This document shows, piece by piece, positions 7,996 to 15,211 of a DNA stretch of 21,385 nucleotides. The notes under the pieces were generated by a model. That model saw nothing but the letters and a program-made list of their open reading frames with translations, searched no databases and was not told where the DNA came from. This DNA comes from an uncultured Clostridia bacterium (GTDB lineage Bacteria > Bacillota > Clostridia > Christensenellales > Borkfalkiaceae), in the NCBI GenBank assembly GCA_944338265.1, contig CALVLO010000004.1, positions 1-21,385 of the forward strand, in the 5' to 3' direction. The translations under genes were made by a program, and so were the position numbers. Position 1 is the stretch's first letter. Each line of letters begins with the position of its first letter.

Positions 7996-8951
7996 AATAC
8001 GTCTTTTTCGATATCGAGTGCGCGTGCGTCTTCAAAAACGTCGCCAAGATCTGCGCCTTCGGGTATGTGCTCACGGACGAGAAGTTCAACGTTTTGGAGC
8101 GGGAGGATATCCTCCTCAACCCCAAGGGGAAGTTCCGCCTCACCGACCGCAAGGGCAAGGAGGGGCTGGTGCTGCCCTATGTGTACGAAGACTTCAAAAA
8201 GTACCCGCCCTTTCCCGCGGCGTATGGGCGCATCAAGGCGCTTCTCGAAGATAAGGAGCACATCGTCTTAGGGCATGCCACGCTCAACGACGTGAACTAC
8301 CTCAATTTGGAGACGCGCCGCTACAAGCTCCCTTCCTTCCAATTTGATTTTTACGATACGCAGTTCATCTACATGAACATGACGAAGTCCTTTTCCCGTC
8401 AGCTCGGGCTGGGGGCGATGGCGGAGGAGCTGGGCGTGGAGTTCACGCCCCACCGCGCGGTGGACGACGCCTACGCCACCATGCGCGTCTGCCAGGCGCT
8501 CGTCGCGCGCGAGGGCGCGGGGAATGTGTTGGAGCTCGTCTCCCGCTACCGCATCCGCGCGGGGCACATTGCGGGCGGCAAGATCGCGCCGCTCGCCTCG
8601 CAGGGGCTGAAAAATTACATTGCCGAGCGGGACGAGGAGCGCGACCGCAGAGCCAAGGCGCACGAGGAGTTTTACCGCTACGTCAACAAATACATGCACC
8701 GCCGCAAGAAGGGGGGCACGCTCGAGGGGAAGGTGTTCTGCTTTTCCAAGGAGGTGGAGGAGGAGGTACCCATGTCTGTGCACCTCGTCGCCGCCATCTT
8801 CGCCTCGGGCGGGAAGTACACCTCCCGCCCCGGGGAGTGCAACGTCTACATTGCGCGCGGGCAGGGCGGGGTGCGCTTTCAGAACGCCCTCACCGCGGGG
8901 GCGACGTTCGTCCCGCTGGAAAATCTCGAACACGCATTGGAGGGGCTATGA
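7992..8951 (+). CDS. DEDDh 3'-5' exonuclease with C-terminal BRCT-like domain
   Basis: Residues 1-175 form an exonuclease domain of the DnaQ type. Exo I is FDIEC with D7 and E9, Exo II is GHATLNDV with D100, and Exo III is HRAVDDA with H154 and D159, so all four DEDD metal ligands and the catalytic histidine are present. After a charged linker (210-240), residues 245-319 begin LEGKVFCFS and contain IFASGGK and a hydrophobic tail, which resembles a BRCT domain as in some DnaQ-like proteins. Substrate and pathway are not known, and DNA or RNA 3'-end trimming is the family role. It is coupled on both sides by ATGA overlaps, to serS and to the methyltransferase gene. No gene name is justified. 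Confidence 0.85.
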   Translation: MKYVFFDIECACVFKNVAKICAFGYVLTDEKFNVLEREDILLNPKGKFRLTDRKGKEGLVLPYVYEDFKKYPPFPAAYGRIKALLEDKEHIVLGHATLNDVNYLNLETRRYKLPSFQFDFYDTQFIYMNMTKSFSRQLGLGAMAEELGVEFTPHRAVDDAYATMRVCQALVAREGAGNVLELVSRYRIRAGHIAGGKIAPLASQGLKNYIAERDEERDRRAKAHEEFYRYVNKYMHRRKKGGTLEGKVFCFSKEVEEEVPMSVHLVAAIFASGGKYTSRPGECNVYIARGQGGVRFQNALTAGATFVPLENLEHALEGL

Positions 8952-10228
8952 GGCTGCCGCAGGCATATCTTGACCGCATGCAAAAAAGGCTGGGAGAGGG
9001 CTTCCCCGCCTTTTTGCGCGTTATGGAGGAGCCGCCCGTGCGCGGCGTGCGCGCCAATTCCCTGAAAATTGCGCCTTTGGCGCTTGGCGCGCTCTTTCCG
9101 TACTGCACCGCGCCCGTGCCGTGGGCGGCGGACGGGTTTTATACCGATCGGGAGAAGGTGGGCGCGCTCCCCGTGCACCATGCGGGGCTCATCTATGCGC
9201 AGGAGCCGAGCGCCATGATGCCTGCCGCCCTGTTGGAGGCGCAGCCGTTTGAGCGGGTGCTCGATCTGTGCGCCGCGCCGGGCGGAAAGACGGCGCAGCT
9301 CGCCTCCGCCATGCGGGGGGAGGGCGTGCTCATCGCCAACGAATACGTCTTTTCCCGCGCGCGCATCCTCTCGCAGAACGTCGAGCGGCTCGGCATCCGC
9401 AACTGCGCCGTTACGAGCGCCGATCCCAAAGCGCTCGCCGCAGACTTTCCCGCCTACTTCGATAAGATCCTCGTCGATGCGCCCTGTTCGGGCGAGGGGA
9501 TGTTCCGCAAGGACGGGAACGCGATCTCGGAGTGGAGCGAGGAAAACGTGGCGCGGTGCGCCCTTCGCCAAGGGGCGATCTTAGATGCGGCGGCGGAGAT
9601 GCTGCGGGGCGGCGGCAGGCTCGTGTATTCCACCTGCACCTTTGAGGCTGCCGAGAACGAGGGGCAGGTAGAGGCGTTTTTGCGCCGCCATCCCGAATTT
9701 TCCTGCACGCAGCAGCGCCTCCTCCTCCCGCACGAGGTGCGCGGCGAGGGACAGTACGCGGCGGTGCTGGAAAAGCGCGGTGCGGCGCGCGGCGAGGCGC
9801 CCGCCTTTGCCGTGCGGCGGGACGGGGCGGCGGAGCGGGCGTATGCGGCGTTTGCCTCGGAATTTTTCCTGCAAAAGCCCGCAGGCGAAGTGACGGTGCG
9901 GGAGGGCAGGCTGTATCTGCTGCCCGCGGGCATGCCCGCGCTCCGCGCGGCGGTGCTGCGCATCGGCGTGGAGCTCGGCGCGTTCGACGGCAGGCGCTTC
10001 ACGCCCGCTCACGCGCTTTGCATGGCGTTCGGGAAGGAGGCGTTTGCGCACTTTTTGCCCCTTTCGGAGGGGGAGGCGGAGCGCTATCTGCGCGGCGAAA
10101 CGCTGCCCTCTGCGGGGAGCGGCTGGTGCGCCGTGGGTTACGGCGGGCATCCGTTGGGGATGGGAAAGCGCGCGGGCGGCATCTTAAAAAATCATTACCC
10201 CAAGGGATTGAGAAATCACGGAAGATAG
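8948..10228 (+). CDS. RsmF-like 16S rRNA m5C methyltransferase (NOL1/NOP2/Sun family)
   Basis: A SAM-dependent enzyme that methylates cytosine-5 in RNA, most likely 16S rRNA. The 426-residue protein starts with a short RsmF-type N-terminal domain (1-75). The SAM-binding motif LCAAPGGKT follows at 107-115. DAPCSGEGMFRKDG holds the release cysteine C180 and YSTCTFEAAENE the catalytic C230. PHEVRGEGQYAA at 261-272 is the RsmF/YebU-like signature. The C-terminal part (290-426) matches the RNA-binding PUA-like extension. The start at 8948 overlaps the exonuclease stop by 4 bp. The frame runs further upstream, but only as a shadow. Target position (RsmF-like C1407 or another) cannot be told from sequence alone. 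Confidence 0.9.
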   Translation: MRLPQAYLDRMQKRLGEGFPAFLRVMEEPPVRGVRANSLKIAPLALGALFPYCTAPVPWAADGFYTDREKVGALPVHHAGLIYAQEPSAMMPAALLEAQPFERVLDLCAAPGGKTAQLASAMRGEGVLIANEYVFSRARILSQNVERLGIRNCAVTSADPKALAADFPAYFDKILVDAPCSGEGMFRKDGNAISEWSEENVARCALRQGAILDAAAEMLRGGGRLVYSTCTFEAAENEGQVEAFLRRHPEFSCTQQRLLLPHEVRGEGQYAAVLEKRGAARGEAPAFAVRRDGAAERAYAAFASEFFLQKPAGEVTVREGRLYLLPAGMPALRAAVLRIGVELGAFDGRRFTPAHALCMAFGKEAFAHFLPLSEGEAERYLRGETLPSAGSGWCAVGYGGHPLGMGKRAGGILKNHYPKGLRNHGR

Positions 10229-10245
10229 GTTTGGGCGGGGCTCGC

Positions 10246-10267
10246 AAGAGCGTCCCGCTCTTTTTTT
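10246..10267 (+). terminator. Intrinsic terminator of the serS operon
   Basis: The stem AAGAGCG/CGCTCTT (10246-10252 and 10256-10262) has a 3-nt TCC loop and runs into a seven-T tract (10261-10267). It lies 18 nt after the methyltransferase stop codon and separates the serS operon from sleB-ypeB. Confidence 0.85.
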
Positions 10268-10297
10268 GCATAAAAGCGGGGCGCGGCGCGCAAATTA
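10268..10297 (+). promoter_or_regulatory. Possible forespore-type (sigma-G/F) promoter of sleB-ypeB
   Basis: GCATAAA at 10268-10274 and CAAATTA at 10291-10297 roughly resemble the sigma-G pattern (GCATA, about 17-18 bp, CATnnTA). They lie directly after the terminator and just ahead of the sleB ribosome binding site. No sigma-A promoter is seen here. Support comes mainly from knowing that sleB operons are forespore-expressed, so this is tentative. Confidence 0.3.
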
Positions 10298-10313
10298 GCA
10301 TCGGGAGGAAGGT

Positions 10314-11033
10314 ATGAAAAAAACTTGGATGATCGGCGCCCTGTCGCTTGCCCTGCTTGGCGGCGCGGCGGGCGTCGTCTGTGCGGTGCAAGCGCCCGTC
10401 GGGGCGGAAGTCACCGCCGAGGCTGCGGTGCTCCGTCAGGGCAGCACGGGCGGCGAGGTGAAGGAGGTGCAGCGCCGCCTCAAAAATTGGGGATACTATT
10501 CGGGTGCGGTGGACGGCGTCTTCGGCGCGGGCACGCGCAGGGCGGTCATCTCCTTTCAGCAAAAGAACGGGCTCACGGCGGACGGCGTCGTCGGCAAGGC
10601 GACGTACAAGGCGCTCGGCATGAACGCCTCGTACAACGTGCTCGCGGGGCAGGGGGGCTCCGGCGGGACGAACGGCTATACCTCGTCCGATCTCTACCTC
10701 ATGGCGAAGGCGATCTACGCCGAGGGCAGGGGGGAGAGCTATACGGGGCAGGTCGCCATCGGCGCCGTCATCATGAACCGCGTCAAGAGCCCGCAGTTCC
10801 CCAACACGGTGGCGGGCGTCATCTACCAGAAGGGCGCGTTCACCGCGGTGGACGACGGGCAGATCAACCTGGAGCCCAACGAGACGGCGTACAGCGCCGC
10901 GCGCGATGCGATGAACGGGTGGGACCCCACCTACGGGTGCCTGTACTACTATAATCCCGCCGTTGCCACGAGCGCGTGGATCTTCGAGCGGCAGACGGTG
11001 ACCGTCATCGGCAAGCACGTCTTTGCGATATAG
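10314..11033 (+). CDS. sleB: Spore cortex-lytic enzyme SleB
   Basis: A germination lytic transglycosylase that degrades spore cortex peptidoglycan. The 239-residue protein has a Sec signal peptide (MKK, hydrophobic 6-24, cleavage around 27-32). A peptidoglycan-binding type 1 domain covers 40-102 (LRQGSTGGEVKEVQRRL, GVFGAGTRRAVISFQ, GVVGKATYKAL). After a Gly/Ser linker, a SleB/CwlJ Hydrolase_2 domain spans 127-239, with the likely catalytic Glu in AIYAEGRGE (E137) and the conserved IMNRV. The start has GGGAGG at 10303-10308. ypeB, its usual partner needed for stability and location in the spore, follows after 10 nt. This is strong evidence that the organism forms spores. Confidence 0.93.
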   Translation: MKKTWMIGALSLALLGGAAGVVCAVQAPVGAEVTAEAAVLRQGSTGGEVKEVQRRLKNWGYYSGAVDGVFGAGTRRAVISFQQKNGLTADGVVGKATYKALGMNASYNVLAGQGGSGGTNGYTSSDLYLMAKAIYAEGRGESYTGQVAIGAVIMNRVKSPQFPNTVAGVIYQKGAFTAVDDGQINLEPNETAYSAARDAMNGWDPTYGCLYYYNPAVATSAWIFERQTVTVIGKHVFAI

Positions 11034-11043
11034 GAGGGGAGAG

Positions 11044-12879
11044 ATGAAGAAGATCGGGAAGAATGTTTCGAGCGGCGCGGAGAAGGTAGAAAACGCCGCA
11101 AAAAAGAGGGTGGAAGAGGACGCCGCGCAGGCGTACTCCGAGGCGGCGCGGGAGGAACGCGCCGCGGCGGATGCGCGCTTTGAGGCGGCAAAGGCGCGGG
11201 AGGTAAAAAAGCAAGCCGCCCGCACGGAGAAGGGCAAAAAGCTCGAGGCGCGGGCGAAGGCGCGGGAGCGCCGCATGGAGGAGCGCGCCGCGGCGCACAG
11301 CGAACGCGCCGAACGCCGCGCCCAAAAGGCAGCCCGCCGCGAGATGCTCGCCGCGGAGAGCGATGCGGAGAAGAAAGCCCGCCTCGCGCGCGAAAAACGG
11401 GAGCGGGCGGCAAAGGCTGCCCGCCGCGATGCGGAGCGCGAACGGGCACACCATGTCCGCGAAGAGAAGAAAAAAGAGGCGCATGCCCGCCGCGTCGCCG
11501 CGCGGGAGAAGAAAAAGCGCGAACGCGCGGAGGCGCGCAAACAGAAGGGGCGCGCGCCCGGCATCGGCGGATGGATCGCCGCCGTCACCACGCTCGGCGC
11601 GGCATGTCTTGCGCTCGCGACCGCCGTCACGGCAGGGGCGCTGCGCATGGAGAAGATGGCGGTGCAGGCGGAGAATGCGCGGCGCGCCACCCTCTTCGAA
11701 CTCGTCGCCGCGGCGGAGATGCTCGACGACGGGCTTGCAAAGCTGCGCGTTTCCTCGGGCGCGGAGGAGCAGCGGATGCTCGCCGTAGACATCCTCACGA
11801 ATACCGCCGTGATGGAGAGCGCGCTCGAGCGCATCCCCGTCGGCGCGGAGGCGGACGGGGCGATCTCCGCCTTCATCAACCGCACGCATATGTTCGCGTG
11901 CCGCATGCTGCAAAAGCTCTCGGCGGGCGTGCCGCTCTCCGCGCGGGAGAAGGAGCTTGCCGCTCACCTCTACGAGGGCAGCGCCGCGCTCGCGAGGAGC
12001 CTGAACGACTTTGCGCTCAACACGCCTGCTTCCGAGCTCGGCGCCCTCTTCGGCGGGGAGACGGACGGGCTGGACGCCCGCTTTGCGGAGTGGGGGGAGG
12101 CGCTCGGCGCGCCGCCCGAACGCATCACGGATGCGCCCTTTTCCGGGGAGGGCAATGTGGAGGAAAACGGCGTGGAGGCGCTGCCCGAGATCGGCGAAGC
12201 CGGGGCGGAAGAGGCGGTGCGTGCCTTCTTCGAGGGCTATCACATTGCCGAAGTGCGCATGACGGGGGAGACCTCCGCGCGCGACATGCAGTGCTATAAC
12301 TTTTTGCTCATCGATGAGGGCGGGGCGGAGATCTTTGCGCAGGTCACCAAGCGCGGCGGTAAAGTCGCCTTCTTCGATACCTACGAGGCTTGCTCGGTGA
12401 AGAACTTCGATCTTGCTTCCTGCGATGCCGTCGCCCGCGCCTTTCTTGCGGAGCGCGGGATGGGCGATCTCGCCGCGGCGTGGTTCTCGGATGCGGGCAT
12501 GGTGGCGAGCATCACCTATGTGGCGGAAGTCGACGGCGTGCGGTGCTATCCCGCAATGGTGCAGGTGCGCGTCTGCGAAGAGAAGGGGCGCGTCGTGGGC
12601 ATGGATGCCCGCGGGTACCTGCTCAATCACCAAAACAGCGGCAGGGAGACGCAGCCCGAGATGAGCGAGGGCGAGGCGCGCGCCCTGCTTGCGCCGGGGC
12701 TTACGGTGGAGGCGAGCAATCTTGCCGTGATCCCCGTCGGCAGGCGGGAGGTGCTCTGTTATGAGTTTGCCTGTACGTTCGGCGAGGAGCAGTATCTCAT
12801 CTATCTCGATGCCGCTACGGGCAGCGAAGTGCGCATCTTCCGCGTACACGAGAGCGCGCGCGGCAACTATCTGAGCTGA
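11044..12879 (+). CDS. ypeB: Germination protein YpeB with long charged N-terminal extension
   Basis: YpeB forms a complex with SleB and is needed for SleB to accumulate in dormant spores. The 611-residue protein is much longer than the roughly 450 residues usual for the family. Residues 200-611 carry the YpeB body and C-terminal PepSY-like repeats (for example AVRAFFEGYH, ARAFLAERGMGDL, EARALLAPGLTVEASNLAVIPVG). The single membrane helix, normally at the very N-terminus, is at about 174-200. In front of it lie about 170 residues made almost entirely of Ala, Arg, Lys and Glu, predicted to be a cytoplasmic (forespore-side) helix or coiled coil. The ATG at 11044 has AGGAGG at 11032-11037, so the extension is translated from a good start. 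Confidence 0.88.
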   Translation: MKKIGKNVSSGAEKVENAAKKRVEEDAAQAYSEAAREERAAADARFEAAKAREVKKQAARTEKGKKLEARAKARERRMEERAAAHSERAERRAQKAARREMLAAESDAEKKARLAREKRERAAKAARRDAERERAHHVREEKKKEAHARRVAAREKKKRERAEARKQKGRAPGIGGWIAAVTTLGAACLALATAVTAGALRMEKMAVQAENARRATLFELVAAAEMLDDGLAKLRVSSGAEEQRMLAVDILTNTAVMESALERIPVGAEADGAISAFINRTHMFACRMLQKLSAGVPLSAREKELAAHLYEGSAALARSLNDFALNTPASELGALFGGETDGLDARFAEWGEALGAPPERITDAPFSGEGNVEENGVEALPEIGEAGAEEAVRAFFEGYHIAEVRMTGETSARDMQCYNFLLIDEGGAEIFAQVTKRGGKVAFFDTYEACSVKNFDLASCDAVARAFLAERGMGDLAAAWFSDAGMVASITYVAEVDGVRCYPAMVQVRVCEEKGRVVGMDARGYLLNHQNSGRETQPEMSEGEARALLAPGLTVEASNLAVIPVGRREVLCYEFACTFGEEQYLIYLDAATGSEVRIFRVHESARGNYLS

Positions 12880-12884
12880 ATGTG

Positions 12885-12917
12885 TGCCGAGGGGGTTTCC
12901 CTCGGCATGCTTTTTTT
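12885..12917 (+). terminator. Intrinsic terminator after ypeB
   Basis: The perfect 9-bp stem TGCCGAGGG/CCCTCGGCA (12885-12893 and 12899-12907) with loop GGTTT is followed by seven T residues (12911-12917), 5 nt after the ypeB stop codon. Confidence 0.92.
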
Positions 12918-13960
12918 GGGGGGGATTCTTTCTCATGGTTGCGCCGCGGTTGCGGCGGCAGAGAGATTTTTTATTCAAGCCCCGCCGCTGTCGCGGCGGG
13001 GCTTGAACTTTTTTTGGCGTTGTTGTGTTGAGAGCCGCCGAGCGCGATGCGCTCGGCGGCATTTCCCTCATCCGATTTCCACCCGCCGCTGTCGCGGCGG
13101 GTGGAAATCACCTTCCCCCGAGGGGGAAGGCAATCCCCCTTAGTCCCCCCTTAAAGCGGCGTTGCCGCGTTAAGGGGGGCGGGATGGGGGTGCCCGTGCG
13201 GGATAGGCGTGTGAGGGGGTTGTAGTGCCCCCCTTAACACTTGTTTTAAGGGGGGAAAGCCGCCGAGCGCGATGCGCTCGGCGGCAGGGGGGATTTTCTT
13301 CATTCATGCCCCCGCCGCTGTCGCAGCGGGGGCATGAACTTTTTTTTGATGTTGTTGTGTTGGGGAGCCGCCGAGCGCGATGCGCTCGGCGGCATTCCCC
13401 TCATCCGATTTACACCCGCCGCTATCGCGGCGGGTGTAAATCACCTTCCCCCTCGGGGGAAGGCAATCCCTCCCTTAGTCCCCCCTTAAAACTCCTGCGG
13501 AGTGTTAAGGGGGGCGGGTGGTGCCCCCCTTAATGCCAAAGGCTTTAAGGGGGGATGTCCCGTAGGGGCAGAGGGGATGGGGTGATAATGCAGTGACGGC
13601 GGCGGAGGCGGTAAAATACCTTATCCCCTCCCTACCCTCCCCTTGAACAACAAGGGGAGGCAAGAGGGAGAAGCGATTTGCCGAGCGCGATGCGCTCGGC
13701 GGCATTCCCCTCATCCGATTTCCACCCGCCGCTATCGCGGCGGGTGGAAATCACCTTCCCCCGAGGGGGAAGGCAATCCCCCCTTAATCCCCCCTTAAAA
13801 CTCCTGCGGAGTGTTAAGGGGGGCGGGTGGTGGGCGTCTTTCAAGTGCAAAGGTCATTAAGGGGTGGGAATGGTTTCCGCATGGGGAGCCGAGGGTCGGG
13901 GACTTGCTTTCATCAAAGAGGGGGTTAAAAGGGGAATGTGAAAATTTTTTAAGAATTGCG
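12918..13960. repeat. Large intergenic block of palindromic repeat modules
   Basis: About 1 kb with no credible gene. A composite unit occurs nearly complete twice (about 12976-13180 and 13302-13514) and in part once more (13679-13823). In order it contains a CCCCGCCGC/GCGGCGGGG hairpin, a T-rich spacer ending GTTGTTGTGTTG, a GCCGCCGAGCGC/GCGCTCGGCGGC hairpin, TCATCC, a 36-bp hairpin (13074-13109, 13407-13442, 13717-13752), a CTTCCCCC/GGGGGAAG hairpin, and a module with outer arms CCCCCCTTAA/TTAAGGGGGG (13145-13179, 13228-13255, 13480-13514, 13524-13554, 13789-13823). A separate CCTCCCCTTG/CAAGGGGAGG hairpin lies at 13636-13660. Open frames across this block are translations of the repeats. 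Confidence 0.88.
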
Positions 13961-13969
13961 GTTGGGCTC

Positions 13970-13998
13970 TTGCAAAAACGGGGCGTTTGCGGTACAAT
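13970..13998 (+). promoter_or_regulatory. Sigma-A promoter of the tRNA methyltransferase gene
   Basis: TTGCAA (13970-13975) and TACAAT (13993-13998) have 17-bp spacing. The start point would be near 14005, leaving a leader of about 20 nt that contains the CGGAGA ribosome binding site. Confidence 0.7.
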
Positions 13999-14024
13999 AA
14001 CAAGAAATCATGTACGGAGAAACT

Positions 14025-14522
14025 ATGTTCCATATCGTTCTCGACCGACCCGAGATCCCGCAGAATGCGGGCAATATTGCGCGCACCTGTGCCGCGACGG
14101 GCTGCACGCTGCATCTTGTAAAGCCGCTCGGGTTTGAGATCTCCGATAAATATCTCAAGCGCGCGGGGCTGGATTATTGGCATCTTGTACGGGTCGTGAT
14201 CCATGAAGATCTCGAAGCCTTTTTTGCTTCTTGCCCTGCGGATGCCCGCTTCCATCTGTTCACCACCAAGGCGCGCCGCGTCTATACGGATGCAGTGCTG
14301 CGCGAGGGGGACTATCTTTTGTTCGGGCGGGAGACGAAGGGGTTGGATGAGGAACTTTTGGTGCGCTATCCCGCGCAATGCGTGCGCATTCCCATGCGGG
14401 AGGAGGCGCGCTCGCTCAATCTTTCTAACAGTGTGGCGATCGCCGTCTATGAGGGGCTGCGGCAAAATGCCTTTTGCGGGCTTGCGGAGCAGGGGGAGCT
14501 GCACCGCTTGCATTGGGAGTGA
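14025..14522 (+). CDS. trmL: tRNA (cytidine/uridine-34-2'-O)-methyltransferase, TrmL/SPOUT family
   Basis: A SPOUT-fold enzyme that uses SAM to methylate the 2'-O of the wobble nucleotide in tRNA(Leu) in its characterised homologue. The 165-residue length is normal. The three knot motifs are visible: RPEIPQNAGNIARTC at 8-22, LLFGRETKGLDEEL at 98-111, and RIPMREEARSLNLSNSVAIAVYE at 121-143. An upstream in-frame ATG at 14010 exists, but GGAG at 14016-14019 lies between the two and fits only the start at 14025. The family also normally begins directly with a hydrophobic strand like MFHIVL. Monocistronic with its own promoter. Its last bases merge into the decayed repeats that follow. Confidence 0.92.
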   Translation: MFHIVLDRPEIPQNAGNIARTCAATGCTLHLVKPLGFEISDKYLKRAGLDYWHLVRVVIHEDLEAFFASCPADARFHLFTTKARRVYTDAVLREGDYLLFGRETKGLDEELLVRYPAQCVRIPMREEARSLNLSNSVAIAVYEGLRQNAFCGLAEQGELHRLHWE

Positions 14523-15211
14523 GAAGGTTTCAGGCGCTTATGCCTTTCGGGTTTACGGGGCAGAGGGGTGCAGCGCCTGTGTTGGGATTGAGGAGTTTTT
14601 TGGAGAAAGGTTTGTGTGCTTGATGCTTTGCGGGGTTGGTGAGCGTTGGATCAGTGAATGCGGGGGCGAAATTGTCTGCATTGGAAGAGAGAAGTTTTTA
14701 CGGGAAGTTTTGTGTGCCGATGATTTGCGGAGTTTGCGAGCGTTGGATTTAGTGAACGCGGGGGAACGGTATCGTCTGCGTTGGGAGAGCGGATTGCTTC
14801 GTGAACGTGGGAACTGCGCTGCTTGTGTTGATAGGTCGGGGCGGAAACGAGTTTACCATGAAAATAGGGAAGATTTTGGGGAAAGGTTTGTGTGCCGACG
14901 CCTTGCGGGGTTGTAGGGTAGAAAGTTGTGCTGTCTGTATTGAGAGAGAAGGTTTTATGGGAAGTTCTGTGCGTCGATGACTTGCGATGTTGTAGAGTAG
15001 AGAGTTGAGTTGCTTATATTAAGAATAGGGAAGCTTTTCGGGGAGAAGGGTTTGAGTATATTCTTCTGCGGGGTTGGCGAGCGGGAGTTTCGTGAATGCG
15101 GGGCGTTGTGCTGCTCATGTTGGCAGGGCGGGGCGGGAATGGGCTCACCATGAAAACGGGGCGGGGACGAGCTCATCATGAAATAGGGAAGGTTTTTGAG
15201 GAGAGGATCTT
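14523..15211. repeat. Decayed tandem repeats between trmL and the cardiolipin synthase gene
   Basis: This 690-bp region has no convincing gene and differs from the palindromic blocks. It is G/T-rich on the plus strand and lacks large hairpins. Imperfect units recur. GGTTTGTGTGC-like segments near 14608, 14705, 14883, 14963 and 15046 are each followed by a TTGCGGGGTTGGCGAGCG-like or GTTGTAGnGTAGA-like stretch and later by a TGTCTGCATTGGnAG-like stretch. The last motif resembles the end of trmL itself (CTTGCATTGGGAGTGAGAAG). A second repeat, ACGAGTTTACCATGAAAA from 14847, recurs as ACGAGCTCATCATGAAAT from 15167 and runs into the ribosome binding site of the next gene. Confidence 0.65.

Noticed and set aside
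11005..13071. Minus-strand ORF of 688 residues opposite ypeB
   Set aside because: It runs through repeat DNA and antisense to ypeB, and its Arg/Leu/His-rich composition and lack of motifs mark it as a shadow.
14203..14916. Plus-strand ORF of 237 residues running from inside trmL into the decayed repeats
   Set aside because: It overlaps trmL in another frame, lacks a ribosome binding site and matches no family. Its Cys/Gly/Glu repeats only reflect the tandem DNA repeats.
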